Notes: generated from the sequence alone by a model not told the origin. 64,000 nucleotides of DNA from PALSA-693 sp963781155 (GCA_963781155.1 CAWAEC010000012.1:248001-312000), one strand, 5' to 3'; counted from the stretch's first letter, positions 18,095-26,822 are shown. Program-made: numbers and translations.

Positions 18095-18922
18095 ATGCGC
18101 TTTCGTCCCCTGCAGCAGGGCTTCGGTGCGGAAGTCCTCGACTGTGACCTCATGACCGTCAACGCCCTTGCCAACCGCAGAGAGCTCGAGCAGGCGTTCG
18201 ACCAGTACCAGCTCCTGTTGTTTCGCCACGACAGGCCAATTCCCCCCGAGCGCCACGTTGAAATCGCAGCCTGGTTCGGACCTTCCATCGATACCAGCAG
18301 CGGACGGGAGTGGAGCACGATGGACAATGAAAACGTGGCCGGAAGCATCCGTCTTCCGTTCCACTCCGACCTGACCTACACGGACTTCCCCGTCAAGGTG
18401 ATCAGCCTTCATGCAATCGAGCTCCCGCCTGGTGGTGCCACCACGTCCTACGTCAGCGGCGTGCAAGCCTGGGACTCCCTATCCAGTGACCGGCAAAAGC
18501 TGCTCGCCGGAATGAATGTTCGACATGTCCATACCTCGGCGATCAGCTACACGCTGCCGCCATTCCAAGCTGACCATCCACTCCGTCTCCTGCACCCTCG
18601 GACAGGTCGTCCAGTGCTTTTCGTTACTGAATGGCATGCAGAACGGATCTACGAGTTGGATGGCGAGGAGAGCGACATCATTCTGGCTGAACTCCGTGCT
18701 CACCTCTACGCATCGGAGCGAATCTACCTGCACCGCTGGCAGCTCTACGATCTTCTGATCTGGGATAACCTGGCAGTCCAACACGCACGCACCGAACAGG
18801 CCGAATTCTCCGATGGGCGCCGGTTGCTACAACGGGTCGCGCTCAACGAAGCGACCTACGACACGCTGATTGCCAGAGCGTGGGAGCAACACCGACGGCG
18901 TGAACCCCAGAGCATTCGATAG
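18095..18922 (+). CDS. TauD/TfdA-family Fe(II)/2-oxoglutarate dioxygenase
   Basis: 275 aa. The first two iron ligands are in PFHSDLTYTDFP (HxD) and the distal His in NLAVQHAR, followed by the 2-oxoglutarate-binding Arg region (FSDGRRLLQRV). Length and motif spacing fit the family of alpha-ketoglutarate dioxygenases that hydroxylate sulfonates, phenoxyacids or other acids. ATG 18095 has only a weak AGAAAG upstream; an in-frame earlier start is possible. No transporter or sulfur genes adjoin, so the substrate is open. Confidence 0.88.
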   Translation: MRFRPLQQGFGAEVLDCDLMTVNALANRRELEQAFDQYQLLLFRHDRPIPPERHVEIAAWFGPSIDTSSGREWSTMDNENVAGSIRLPFHSDLTYTDFPVKVISLHAIELPPGGATTSYVSGVQAWDSLSSDRQKLLAGMNVRHVHTSAISYTLPPFQADHPLRLLHPRTGRPVLFVTEWHAERIYELDGEESDIILAELRAHLYASERIYLHRWQLYDLLIWDNLAVQHARTEQAEFSDGRRLLQRVALNEATYDTLIARAWEQHRRREPQSIR

Positions 18923-18969
18923 CGGCCGCCGCGAGTTCAACAAGGCGCGAACAACGCGGTAAGGGCGAC

Positions 18970-19423
18970 GGTACCGCTACGACAGGACCGGCACCACGTA
19001 CGGGGACCACCGGCGCCGAGACCCGCGGATCATGCGACTGATCGTTCGAGCCCTGGCAGACGCGGTTTCGGTCATCGACATTGGCGCCGGCACGGGCATC
19101 TACACTCCGGTCAACCGCAGCGTCGTCGCCTCGAATCGGTGCTGCAAGAACTCCACGCCACGAAAGTAGAGGCGGTCCCCGTGCCCGCCGATTGTAGAGA
19201 CGGATTTTTTTGTTCGTACTGGAAGCGACCTGAGGCCTATCTGGACCCCGGCGTGTGCGCCTGTATCTCCGTTCTGACCCTCGTTGGTGACCGGGTGCTG
19301 CAACCGGCACTGCGCCGCCTCGAGAACGATCTGCGATCAAGGGCCTGGGCTGATCGAAATCGGGCCCTTCTTGACCTCGATTCGTATGATTGGGGTTACC
19401 GGCTGGTCACCTGCGAGTCGTAG
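18970..19423 (+). pseudogene. Class I SAM-dependent methyltransferase remnant with internal deletion
   Basis: The N-terminal piece near 18978-19110 reads YDRTGTTYGDHRR, then PRIMRLIVRALADA and VIDIGAGTG, the SAM-binding glycine motif. The next piece, from about 19140 and ending at TAG 19423, reads VPVPADCRDGFFCSYWKRPE and AYLDPGV and ends WGYRLVTCES, the typical C-terminus of a type-11 methyltransferase family. About 80-100 codons between them are missing and the frame differs. Confidence 0.68.
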
Positions 19424-19712
19424 GTCGGCCCCCGTCGTCTCCGCGGACGGCACGATTGGAGAGACCTTGAATAGTTCGAGGCTGGACGTACTGGGACGAT
19501 TTGGCGCGAGTTCTCCTAAACCGGGAGGCACGCCAAGGAGCAAGCTCCCGCTGGAAACATCGGGCCTTGAGTTCGTGTGGCTCGCGACGTATGGTGGCGG
19601 GTGGGCGCGGCTGGGGCTGCAGGGGGCCGCTCCATCGAGGTAGGGTCATGGCAGCTTGCTGGCGGTGTGGAGCGAGTGCGGCACGGTACTCTGGCGGTCG
19701 GGGTCACAGCCG

Positions 19713-20279
19713 ATGAGCTTCATTGGCACGTCGGTCAGGGACAACTTCGCGAGCGGCGCAGCGTCGAAGATCGTGCGCGATCCACGACGCGTAGCTGCAG
19801 TCCGCGATATAGACCTCCTCCGTCGCCCGCCCAGCCACAACCTTGACCGGCTCACTCGACTGGCCGCGGAACTGCTCGAGGCTCCCGTCGCGCTTTTGAC
19901 CCTCGTGGACATCGATCGTCAGTTCTTTCTGAGCTCGTATGGCCTCGGAGAGCCGCTCCGTTCGGCCCGGCAGACCCCGCTGGACTATTCGATCTGCCAG
20001 CTTGCGGTCGCGACTGGTCATCCTCTGGTCGTGCCCGACACCTGTCGCGAACCTCGCCTTGCGGGCAACCGGGCCGTTGTCGATCTCGGCGTCGCTGCCT
20101 ACGCTGGGATCCCTTTGAACACCGGAGACCACTTGACGCTCGGTGCGCTTTGTGTGGCGGACTTTGTCCGTCGGGATTGGACGGACGACCAGTTAGCGAA
20201 TCTGGCGCTTCTCGCCGGCATCTGCCTTGACGAGATCCACGATCCGCACCCGGACTTCGGTTCCGTGCGGGGTACGTAA
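19713..20279 (+). CDS. GAF-domain protein
   Basis: 188 aa. A single GAF domain covers almost the whole chain: LTRLAAELLEAPVALLTLVDIDRQFFLSSYGL, DYSICQLAVATGHPLVVPDT, VAAYAGIPLNTGDHLTLGALCV. No output domain is present. Such free-standing GAF proteins act as sensors in two-component and stress networks, in line with the SpoIIE/STAS/sigma genes that follow. ATG 19713 has no clear ribosome site; an upstream TTG is possible. Confidence 0.8.
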   Translation: MSFIGTSVRDNFASGAASKIVRDPRRVAAVRDIDLLRRPPSHNLDRLTRLAAELLEAPVALLTLVDIDRQFFLSSYGLGEPLRSARQTPLDYSICQLAVATGHPLVVPDTCREPRLAGNRAVVDLGVAAYAGIPLNTGDHLTLGALCVADFVRRDWTDDQLANLALLAGICLDEIHDPHPDFGSVRGT

Positions 20280-20321
20280 GAGCAACGGCGAAGGCGGGAC
20301 GCGGGATGGTAAGCAGGGGTC

Positions 20322-20954
20322 GTGTCAGGCGAGGCCTTTTGGAGCAGGTTGACCACACTGGATGAAGTCCGTACGGCAGCCGCGGGCTGCGAAGCCTGCG
20401 AGTTGTGGAAGCTGGGCACGCAGACAGTCTTCGGTGAAGGACCACAGGATGCCAGGCTCATGCTCGTTGGTGAGCAGCCGGGCGATCAGGAGGACCTCCA
20501 GGGCCACCCGTTCGTCGGCCCTGCAGGTCGCGTCCTCGACGAGGCTCTCGCCGCAGCTCAATTGACTCGCGACCGGGTGTACGTCACCAACGCGGTGAAG
20601 CATTTCAAGTGGACGCCGCGTGGCAAACGCCGCATCCATGCCAAGCCGAATCGGGAAGAGATCCTCAGCTGCCGGCCGTGGTTGGAGAAGGAGCTGGCTC
20701 TGGTACACCCTGACGTGCTGGTGCTCCTGGGCGCCTCGGCCGCGCAAGCGCTCCTCGGGTGGTCCTTTCGCCTGACCCAGCATGTTGACGAGTCCCTCGA
20801 CGACACGGGGCTGGCCCCGCACGTACTCGCCGTCGCCCACCCGTCGAGCATCCTCCGATTGCCCGACCCGGTGGAGCGCGAGGAAGCCCGAGACAGACTG
20901 GTCGAGGCAATGCGCCAGGCGGCCCGGCTGCTCGAGCCCACTCCTCCCGGGTGA
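20322..20954 (+). CDS. udgX: UdgX-type uracil-DNA glycosylase
   Basis: 210 aa, GTG 20322. Family-4-like UDG fold with GEQPGDQEDLQGHPFVGPAG (residues 50-69, motif A), N-terminal CEAC, and AVAHPSSILR near the C-terminus (motif B). The insertion KRRIHAKPN, with His106, is the UdgX signature: in the mycobacterial enzyme the equivalent His forms a covalent bond to the uracil-derived sugar in DNA. The third cluster-cysteine position of family 4 is His here (AVKHFKW). It probably repairs or marks uracil in DNA under stress. Confidence 0.92.
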   Translation: MSGEAFWSRLTTLDEVRTAAAGCEACELWKLGTQTVFGEGPQDARLMLVGEQPGDQEDLQGHPFVGPAGRVLDEALAAAQLTRDRVYVTNAVKHFKWTPRGKRRIHAKPNREEILSCRPWLEKELALVHPDVLVLLGASAAQALLGWSFRLTQHVDESLDDTGLAPHVLAVAHPSSILRLPDPVEREEARDRLVEAMRQAARLLEPTPPG

Positions 20955-21042
20955 GATGGCGACGGCAGGCTCGCTCGCACGTCAGGGACGGCGGGGCGCC
21001 AGCTCCCACCCACTATCCGGCGTCGTGCGCGTTTGTGTGATG

Positions 21043-21178
21043 TTTGCCGCGTATTACGCGACTTCGATACCACAAACAAAATCCGGCCCACTCAGCCGAG
21101 CTGCCTCCCCGTGACCCTCTCACTCAATTATGTGGCATTTGCCGCGTATTACGTGGCTTCTATGACACAAAGGAAATC
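21043..21178 (+). repeat. Duplicated ~41-bp motif upstream of the SpoIIE phosphatase gene
   Basis: TTTGCCGCGTATTACG occurs at 21043-21058 and at 21138-21153, and similarity continues for about 25 bases after each (first copy to 21083, second to 21178). Each core holds a small dyad, CGTA-T-TACG. The second copy ends about 60 bases before the GTG of the phosphatase gene. A regulator binding pair is a reasonable guess. Confidence 0.5.
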
Positions 21179-21240
21179 TGACCCTCTGACAGGCTGGCGT
21201 CTGGTGGCGGCCTCCGAGCAGCGCCAGCCAGACTGAACCC

Positions 21241-22446
21241 GTGCGCTCCCTGGATTACGCCGCCGCGCTGGACAGCATCGCGGATGCCTCAGCGGTCGAG
21301 CTGACCGGCTTGCTCCGGAGCGCAGCCGAACCGCTCGGTGCCACCCAGGTGGACTTGTATCTGGCTGATTTCCAGGGTGTGGTTTTGCAGCCGATCCAGC
21401 TCAGTCCCGACCTCCGGGATCCCATCCTGGCCGAGGAGGACGTGGCCAGTTCGATGGCCGGCCGGGCGTTTCGCACCGGCGAGATCGTCACCGCGCCCCG
21501 CGATGGCAGTGTCCGGGTCTGGGCGCCGCTGGTCGAGCGAGGCGAGCGCACCGGCGTCATCGCGCTCACCCTGCCTACAGCGGACGAAGCGGTGTTCGTC
21601 GAGTGCGTGCGTCTCGGGCAGTTCGCGGGACTGCTGATTCGCGGCTTCGCGCGCACCACGGACCTGATGCACCTGCGGCGCCGCCGCCGTTCCATGACGC
21701 TGGCCGCAGGAATGCAGTGGGATCTACTGCCGCCCCTGACGGTGCGTTGCGCACAGGCCCTCGCCTGCGGGCGGCTTGAGCCCGCGTACCATATCGCCGG
21801 CGACGCGTTCGACTATGTCATCAACGACCGGCATCTCGACGCCGCCATCTTCGACGCGATGGGCCACGGGGTAGAGGCAACGATGATGTCCACCCTCGCT
21901 ATCGGCGCCTATCGGCACGCCCGCCGCGAAGGCGAGGCGCCGGCCGGCGCACAAGCGGCCATCGATAACGCCCTGTCAAGTCAGTACGGCGGCGAGGCCT
22001 TTGTGACAGGGGCGTTGATCAGGTTGAGCCTCGATAGTGGCGCCCTGGAGTGGACAAACGCAGGCCATCCAGCCCCGCTGCTGTTGCGGGATCGCCGGGT
22101 GGTACTGGAGCTTCACTGCTCCCCGTCGTTGCCGCTGGGCCTCGGCGGTCAAACCCGGCATACGGCCGTCGAACAGCTGGAACCAGGGGACAGGGTGTTG
22201 TTTTTTACGGATGGCATGGTCGAAGGGCGCTCGCCTGGGGGAGAGGAGTACGGCGTCGAGCGCCTCGCCAACGCGTGGGAGCAGCAGTCAGCCTCCGGGC
22301 AATCCCCTGACGAGATTCTCCGGCGGCTGGTGGAAGCAGTGGTCGAGTACAACGCCGGAGAACTGCGCGACGACGCCACCGTGATGCAACTGTCCTGGAC
22401 CGGGCCGGCGCCTACAGGAGATGCAGGGGAAGTCTCCCGGCCCTGA
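21241..22446 (+). CDS. GAF-SpoIIE (RsbU-like) PP2C phosphatase
   Basis: 401 aa, GTG start. Residues about 15-150 form a GAF-like sensor. After a basic coiled stretch (RRRRRSM) the SpoIIE domain has AGDAFDYVI (metal Asp), AIFDAMGHGVEA (GHG with Asp), EWTNAGHPAPLLLR, FFTDGMVEGR and DDATVMQL, all metal-binding positions being present. It should dephosphorylate an anti-sigma-antagonist, most likely the STAS protein encoded 264 bases downstream. Confidence 0.93.
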   Translation: MRSLDYAAALDSIADASAVELTGLLRSAAEPLGATQVDLYLADFQGVVLQPIQLSPDLRDPILAEEDVASSMAGRAFRTGEIVTAPRDGSVRVWAPLVERGERTGVIALTLPTADEAVFVECVRLGQFAGLLIRGFARTTDLMHLRRRRRSMTLAAGMQWDLLPPLTVRCAQALACGRLEPAYHIAGDAFDYVINDRHLDAAIFDAMGHGVEATMMSTLAIGAYRHARREGEAPAGAQAAIDNALSSQYGGEAFVTGALIRLSLDSGALEWTNAGHPAPLLLRDRRVVLELHCSPSLPLGLGGQTRHTAVEQLEPGDRVLFFTDGMVEGRSPGGEEYGVERLANAWEQQSASGQSPDEILRRLVEAVVEYNAGELRDDATVMQLSWTGPAPTGDAGEVSRP

Positions 22447-22710
22447 CTTGCGTCGCCCGGGAAGCCTGGCCGCCCCTTTTCGCCGTCCCGTCTCTGGACG
22501 GTCCCGCGAATGCAACGACGTTTCGTAGAATCTCACGGATTCCAGTGATGACGGAGGAGGGTCTGCCGCCTGCTCGCCCAGCGCGGATCTGCTGGCTATC
22601 GGTGTTCGCGACAAATATCGGGAGCGGTAGCATCGAGGGAGCAGGTTGCCCTCGCCGGGGGATTCTTGATCTGCTCGGGGAACCCGCAAGAGCAGGCGTC
22701 GGAGGCTGTC

Positions 22711-23082
22711 GTGATCGAGGCAGGTGACGGTCTTGGGGACGCCAGTGTGCAGTTGTCGAATTTCGTGGTCCGCACCGTCTGGGTCCCGCCCAGAGTGGTC
22801 GTGACACTCAGCGGCGAGTTGGATATCGCAAGCATCGGCACCCTGGACAGCGGCATCGAAGCCGTCCTCTCGATTCGGCCGCGACCCGCTGACGTGCTGA
22901 TCAACCTGCGCGACCTCAGCTTCGTTGACCTGGTCGGGCTGCGAGCACTCGTCGGGTGGTGCCAGCAACTGGATCAATCCGTAACCGTCGAAGTCTGCGG
23001 GGTGGCGAATCCAGTCCAACGAGTTCTGGACCTGGCTCAGCTCAGATTCCCCTACGCACGCGACGGCGCGATTCCGGGCTGA
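22711..23082 (+). CDS. STAS-domain anti-sigma factor antagonist
   Basis: 123 aa from GTG 22711, GGAGG five bases before. Residues 20-115 make one STAS domain: VVVTLSGELDIASIGTL, ADVLINLRDLSFVDLVGLRALVGW. The usual phosphorylated Ser lies in the DxSxxDSxG loop; here the loop reads DLSFVDLVGL, so the second Ser is replaced by Leu. Control by phosphorylation may therefore be altered. Partner-switching protein between the phosphatase and an RsbW-like kinase. Confidence 0.88.
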   Translation: MIEAGDGLGDASVQLSNFVVRTVWVPPRVVVTLSGELDIASIGTLDSGIEAVLSIRPRPADVLINLRDLSFVDLVGLRALVGWCQQLDQSVTVEVCGVANPVQRVLDLAQLRFPYARDGAIPG

Positions 23083-23108
23083 CGGCTCGACGGGCGAGCC
23101 CCAGGTCT

Positions 23109-23543
23109 TCAGCTGGAGTCAAGTCGGCACCAGATGACCTTTCCTGCCGCGTCTCGACGCACTTGACGCTCGGACACCAGGGCGTCAACGACCGCGATCC
23201 CGCGACCTCCCTCTTGAAGAGCCGATGGATGCCGCGCCATCGGTTCGCCCGACGCGTCGTCGCCGACCCCGATCTGGAGGAAATCGTCTCCCAACCAGAC
23301 GTCGAGGTCGAGGCGACGGCAGGTGACGCGAAGCGCGTTCGTCGTCAGTTCAGACACAACCAGGAGAGCTGAATCCGTCAGGGGTTCGAGGGCACTACCT
23401 TGGAGCGCAGTCGCCACCAGTTGACGGGCCAAACCTGGAGAGGCCGAGTCAGCGGGAAGGGCGATGTGCACAGGATGAGTAACCAACCGTCCTTTGCTGG
23501 GTGGTCCTTCCTGGACGTCGAGGCTGAGCTGGAGATGCCTCAT
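23109..23543 (-). CDS. RsbW-like HATPase (anti-sigma factor/serine kinase family)
   Basis: 144 aa from ATG 23543; a longer reading to 23690 has no better signal. HATPase_c_2 fold: N box ALLVVSELTTNALRV, a shortened G1 region VGDDASGEP and G2 GGRGIAVVDAL. It is convergent with the STAS gene and lies in the same island as the sigma factor, so it probably holds the sigma or STAS partner. A weak sigma-F-like match (GTTG, 15 nt, GGGTAG) lies just upstream. Confidence 0.82.
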   Translation of the reverse strand: MRHLQLSLDVQEGPPSKGRLVTHPVHIALPADSASPGLARQLVATALQGSALEPLTDSALLVVSELTTNALRVTCRRLDLDVWLGDDFLQIGVGDDASGEPMARHPSALQEGGRGIAVVDALVSERQVRRDAAGKVIWCRLDSS

Positions 23544-23729
23544 CACTGTTGGAGCTACCCATTCGGTAGGGGCGTCAACGTCAGCCCGAGAATAAAAGGC
23601 GCCGCGCCCTTTGTACGATAAGTAGGTGGAACGCAGGCCTCCTCCCGGGCCACGTTCCACCACCGTCGCAGGGTCCCAGCCAAAGGGCATACGGACCCCG
23701 ATGTAGCGGGCGCGCCGCCGCGCGCCGCG

Positions 23730-24149
23730 TTACTGGCCGAGGGCCGCTTGAAGGTCTCGCACGTGTTCCTGAGTCTGCTCCAGGAGGGGGCGGAGTGCTT
23801 CGGCCACGTCCGCGAGACCCAACTCGTTCGCTTGAGCGAATCGCTGCCGATAACGATCCAGCTGGTTGGTTTCGAGGCTCAGATCGGCGACGAGCGCGCT
23901 GCGACTGTCGCCACCGGCCTCCACCGGAGAGGCCACCTCCGTGGTCGGTGAGCCGCCGAGGAACGACACTTGTCCGGCCAGGATCTGAGCGTGAGCGACT
24001 TCCTGTTGCAGATGGACACGCAACTCGTCCACGACACTCAGGAACTGCGCCCCGGAAATCACGGCAATATGGTTGGTGTACTGAATTATCGATTGGTACT
24101 CGGTCTGCAAGTCCTCGTTGAGAAGTGCTACAAAGCTCTCAGTGTCCAC
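23730..24149 (-). CDS. Ferritin-like diiron protein (bacterioferritin/DUF892-like)
   Basis: 139 aa, four-helix bundle. Helix A has LNEDLQTEYQSIIQYTNH with the first Glu, helix B ELRVHLQQEVAHAQILAGQ supplies the ExxH pair, and helix D ALRPLLEQTQEHVRDLQ carries the second ExxxxH-like set. Ligand spacing fits ferritin-like proteins of the DNA-protection/iron-storage type. It lies 93 bases downstream of a sigma-F-type promoter-driven small gene on the same strand and may be co-transcribed. Confidence 0.82.
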   Translation of the reverse strand: MDTESFVALLNEDLQTEYQSIIQYTNHIAVISGAQFLSVVDELRVHLQQEVAHAQILAGQVSFLGGSPTTEVASPVEAGGDSRSALVADLSLETNQLDRYRQRFAQANELGLADVAEALRPLLEQTQEHVRDLQAALGQ

Positions 24150-24242
24150 GTTGAGTTCCTTGTCGACGGGCGGGCGTCGCCTCGCAACTGTGTCGCGGCT
24201 CGACGCCGGAGAATGTGGCGGGGGTCCGGGATGCCGGCAGGT

Positions 24243-24410
24243 TTACCACCGGTAGAACCGGTGCCTTCCCGCGCTCTCGCCACGTCCCAGAGCCAGTCCG
24301 ATCAGCCATACGATGAACAGCACCGCAGCCACTATCCAAAGAGCATGGAGCGTAAACCCCAAGCCGAAGAACAGCAGCACAAGCAGCAATGCGACAAGAA
24401 TTAGCATCAT
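24243..24410 (-). CDS. Small hydrophobic membrane protein
   Basis: 55 aa: two closely spaced hydrophobic segments (MLILVALLLVLLFFGLGF, then LWIVAAVLFIVWLIGLALG) and the basic tail RHRFYRW. This is the common actinobacterial hydrophobic protein type with a GRxYRW-like end. GGGAG precedes a double ATG (24410 and 24407). A sigma-F-like promoter lies about 90 bases upstream. The last codons form an inverted repeat (CACCGGT/ACCGGTG) that could slow ribosomes or end transcripts. Confidence 0.78.
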   Translation of the reverse strand: MMLILVALLLVLLFFGLGFTLHALWIVAAVLFIVWLIGLALGRGESAGRHRFYRW

Positions 24411-24434
24411 TTCTCCCTTGTAACGTCGTCCTTA

Positions 24435-24468
24435 GTGCCGAGTCCCGTTAGAACTCTCGACTCGGCAC
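24435..24468 (-). other. Leader stem-loop
   Basis: Arms GTGCCGAGTC and GACTCGGCAC (10 bp, perfect) enclose a 14-base loop within the predicted leader between the promoter at 24501-24526 and ATG 24410. No U-tract follows, so a simple terminator is unlikely. RNA-level control is possible. Confidence 0.45.
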
Positions 24469-24500
24469 CGGCACCGACTGAAACTGTGTGTAACCCCTTT

Positions 24501-24526
24501 TTACCCACTGGTCCCGTCGGTGAAAC
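24501..24526 (-). promoter_or_regulatory. SigB/F-type promoter
   Basis: Reads GTTT, 16 bases, GGGTAA on the minus strand, an excellent match to the SigB/SigF class. Drives the small hydrophobic protein gene and possibly the ferritin-like gene. Confidence 0.65.
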
Positions 24527-24899
24527 TTGCTCGGTCTTCACAGAAGGCTGGGCGAGGCGTACGAAGTTGCTCAGGTGGGGGCCAATCGCAGGACTGCCAC
24601 GGCAAGGACGCGTCTGGTAAACGAGTCGCCCGCAAGGACACCCCGAAGTCAAATGGGCAAGGTCCGAAAAACAAAGGTGAAACGAGTGACCGGGACCCCA
24701 AGCAAGACTGTTGTCCTGCTCGCCCGATACCTCCCGCTGAACCGTCTGTATATGGGAGTGAACGAGCTGGGTGCCCGGGTCTACAGTCTCATTGAGTAGC
24801 TTCTCCGCTGCCTCGTTGCCATCGATGCTCAGAATGCGGTACATGCCAGAGACCTACCCAAAACGATGCGGGTCGAGACAACGGACAATCGAGCAGAAG
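24527..24899. other. Intergenic stretch without a supported gene
   Basis: 373 bases, less GC-rich than the neighbours. Short readings exist on both strands (for example a plus-strand one ending at TAG near 24799 with MGKVRKTKVKRV inside), but none has a ribosome site or recognised family. Confidence 0.3.
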
Positions 24900-25958
24900 T
24901 CAGCGCCGGTCGGCGCCGGAGCGCGCCGTGGCGGTGGACTGCTCCGCTGAGTGTTCCTCGGCTGAGTGTTCCTCGGCCACCCCGGGGGCCGGAGCCGACT
25001 CCTTCGGGTCAAAACCGACGTCGACGCGCTCCTGGGGACCCCTGCCCTCCTCACGAACCCGATACTCAAGACTCTGCCGGTCAGCGGGCAGAGGCCCAGT
25101 CATGGGCAGCGCCCGAGGGTACATCCGGCGTGCCAGCACCGGATTGAGCTCCGCCGCGTACAAGGTGAGCTTCGACAGCAGCAGGAGGAATGTCACCACG
25201 CCGATCACCGACGCGAATGCACCGTAGACTGCTCCTTCATTTCGCAACTGGTGTTGCACAAGTCCGGTGCCGGCCGTGATCAGGACCGTGAACCCCACCG
25301 CTCCCGCGCCGGCCCCCGGGAGCAGACTCATGAGCGCGACCCCGGCTTCTTTGGCGAGTAGGAGCCGGAAGGAGATCCAATAGAAGCCCACATTGGCCAG
25401 GAGCTGCGCTCCAACGATCCCGAGTCGAACACCGAGATCCCGCCCGCTGCCCGTCGCCAACGAGCCTAGGAACGCGTTGACAACGAAGGCCATGCCGATG
25501 CACGCGAGTCCGGCCAGGCTCCGCCCCAACCGTGGCAGGAACCCCGGTCGAACCGCCTGGGGCACGTTCCATACGCGATTCATGGCCGCCTGCGCGGTTT
25601 GCGTGACCCCTTGGGCTCCGTACAGGAGGCCGGCCACGCCGACCGCCAGCGCGAACGCGCTGCCGTGCAGCTCGGCACCACCGCTACCAGGTGTGAACTG
25701 GGATCCGATCACCGGAAAGCGATGCAGCGTGTTGACGAGATCTGAGCCGAGGGATCCCACGCCGATAAACGCGAACACCGTGATGATGATCAACAACAGC
25801 GGATAAATCGCGAGGAACCCATACCACCCCAGCGCCACGACGTACATGTTGGCCTGGTCGTCGCTAAATTTCTCTTGCACCGCCCAGGGGACAGCGAACC
25901 ACCGGTGTCGGTTCTGCCAGCCGTTCGCTGCCTCGAGAAACCTGCGTAACCGATTCAT
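24900..25958 (-). CDS. YihY/BrkB-family membrane protein
   Basis: 352 aa. Six hydrophobic segments with the family hallmarks ALGWYGFLAIYPLLLIIITVF near the N-terminus, AVGVAGLLYGAQGVTQTAQAAMNRVWNVP, and GAVYGAFASVIGVVTFLLLLSKLTLYAAELN. The C-terminal 60 residues are hydrophilic, with a short EEHSAEEHSAEQ duplication. ATG 25958 follows AAAGGA. Probably co-transcribed with DUF6328 and DUF6458; function of the family is uncertain. Confidence 0.92.
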   Translation of the reverse strand: MNRLRRFLEAANGWQNRHRWFAVPWAVQEKFSDDQANMYVVALGWYGFLAIYPLLLIIITVFAFIGVGSLGSDLVNTLHRFPVIGSQFTPGSGGAELHGSAFALAVGVAGLLYGAQGVTQTAQAAMNRVWNVPQAVRPGFLPRLGRSLAGLACIGMAFVVNAFLGSLATGSGRDLGVRLGIVGAQLLANVGFYWISFRLLLAKEAGVALMSLLPGAGAGAVGFTVLITAGTGLVQHQLRNEGAVYGAFASVIGVVTFLLLLSKLTLYAAELNPVLARRMYPRALPMTGPLPADRQSLEYRVREEGRGPQERVDVGFDPKESAPAPGVAEEHSAEEHSAEQSTATARSGADRR

Positions 25959-25997
25959 GCAATCCTTTGTTCGCCGCCGCCAGAGTCGGCCAGGCGC

Positions 25998-26510
25998 CTA
26001 TCGGTCCGGCAGGGATCGCCGGGCCAGGGGGAGTATCAGCCATAGCGCTGCGAAGACAGCAAAGATCGAAGCCACGGCCGCAGGGACCACCGCACCTCGC
26101 TCGACCACACTCATATCCAGAAGCACGGCGGCGGTGATGGCCAGAGCGACTGCGGCAAGGCCCACCAAGGCCGTCACGTTGGCGAGCTGGATCAAGCCTC
26201 GTTTGTCATGACGATGAAAGAGGATCCGGTGATAGGCAACCGGGGCAACGAGGAGCGCCGTGGCCGTGGCCGCCAGGAACAGGGCGGTCAAATACACCGC
26301 TTCCTGGGTCGACGACAGCCGGGGGAAGCGATTGGTAAAAGGCAGAGACAACAAGAATCCGAACAGAACTTGAACGCCAAGCCCCGCCACCCGCAACTCC
26401 TGAAGGAGCTCGCTCAGGTTGCGGTCGAGCCGTTGCGCTTCGGACTCGTCTCGCCCGGCGTCATCCTGGGCCCGATTGCCCTCCCAAGTCTCTTCCTTGC
26501 CCGAGGTCAC
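25998..26510 (-). CDS. DUF6328 membrane protein
   Basis: 170 aa from GTG 26510. Acidic N-terminus, then the family motif LSELLQELRVAGLGVQVLFGFLLSLPF, three further hydrophobic segments and YHRILFHRHDKRGL between segments 2 and 3. This matches DUF6328, an actinobacterial membrane family of unknown role often found with stress genes. It starts 39 bases after the DUF6458 stop and ends 39 bases before YihY, so all three are probably one operon. Confidence 0.87.
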   Translation of the reverse strand: MTSGKEETWEGNRAQDDAGRDESEAQRLDRNLSELLQELRVAGLGVQVLFGFLLSLPFTNRFPRLSSTQEAVYLTALFLAATATALLVAPVAYHRILFHRHDKRGLIQLANVTALVGLAAVALAITAAVLLDMSVVERGAVVPAAVASIFAVFAALWLILPLARRSLPDR

Positions 26511-26549
26511 CTCTACGCTCTACTTTGCCGGCGCGCGCTCCTGCACGGC

Positions 26550-26801
26550 TCAGAATGTCGAATCTCTGTGCTCCTCGACGACGCTCCCGTCCGCCTGGCG
26601 GTACACCCGCCGGCTTCGTCGGGTGCCACCGAACCCACCCCACGTGGACCAGAAAATGATCGACACCACGAACCCGATTGCGCCAACCGCCATGAGGATT
26701 ACGCCTATCGTATGAATGTTGAAATTCGTGGTATGCACTGTCGTGGCGAACCTCAAAATCGCGCCCACGGCGAATACCACAATGCTCGTTGCAATGCCCA
26801 T
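26550..26801 (-). CDS. DUF6458-type small membrane protein
   Basis: 83 aa, two transmembrane segments (IATSIVVFAVGAILRFATTV, then NIHTIGVILMAVGAIGFVVSIIF) and a basic Ser/Arg tail ending VEEHRDSTF. Matches the DUF6458 pattern, in which the first helix is followed by NIHTIGxIL. ATG 26801 is preceded by GGAGG. A SigB/F-type promoter lies 59 bases upstream. First gene of the likely DUF6458-DUF6328-YihY operon. Confidence 0.88.
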   Translation of the reverse strand: MGIATSIVVFAVGAILRFATTVHTTNFNIHTIGVILMAVGAIGFVVSIIFWSTWGGFGGTRRSRRVYRQADGSVVEEHRDSTF

Positions 26802-26822
26802 TTCCTGCCTCCATCAGAGAGT

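Noticed and set aside
24653..24799. Small basic plus-strand reading (MGKVRKTKVKRV...)
   Set aside because: No ribosome site and no recognisable family; it overlaps the promoter-bearing intergenic region only loosely.
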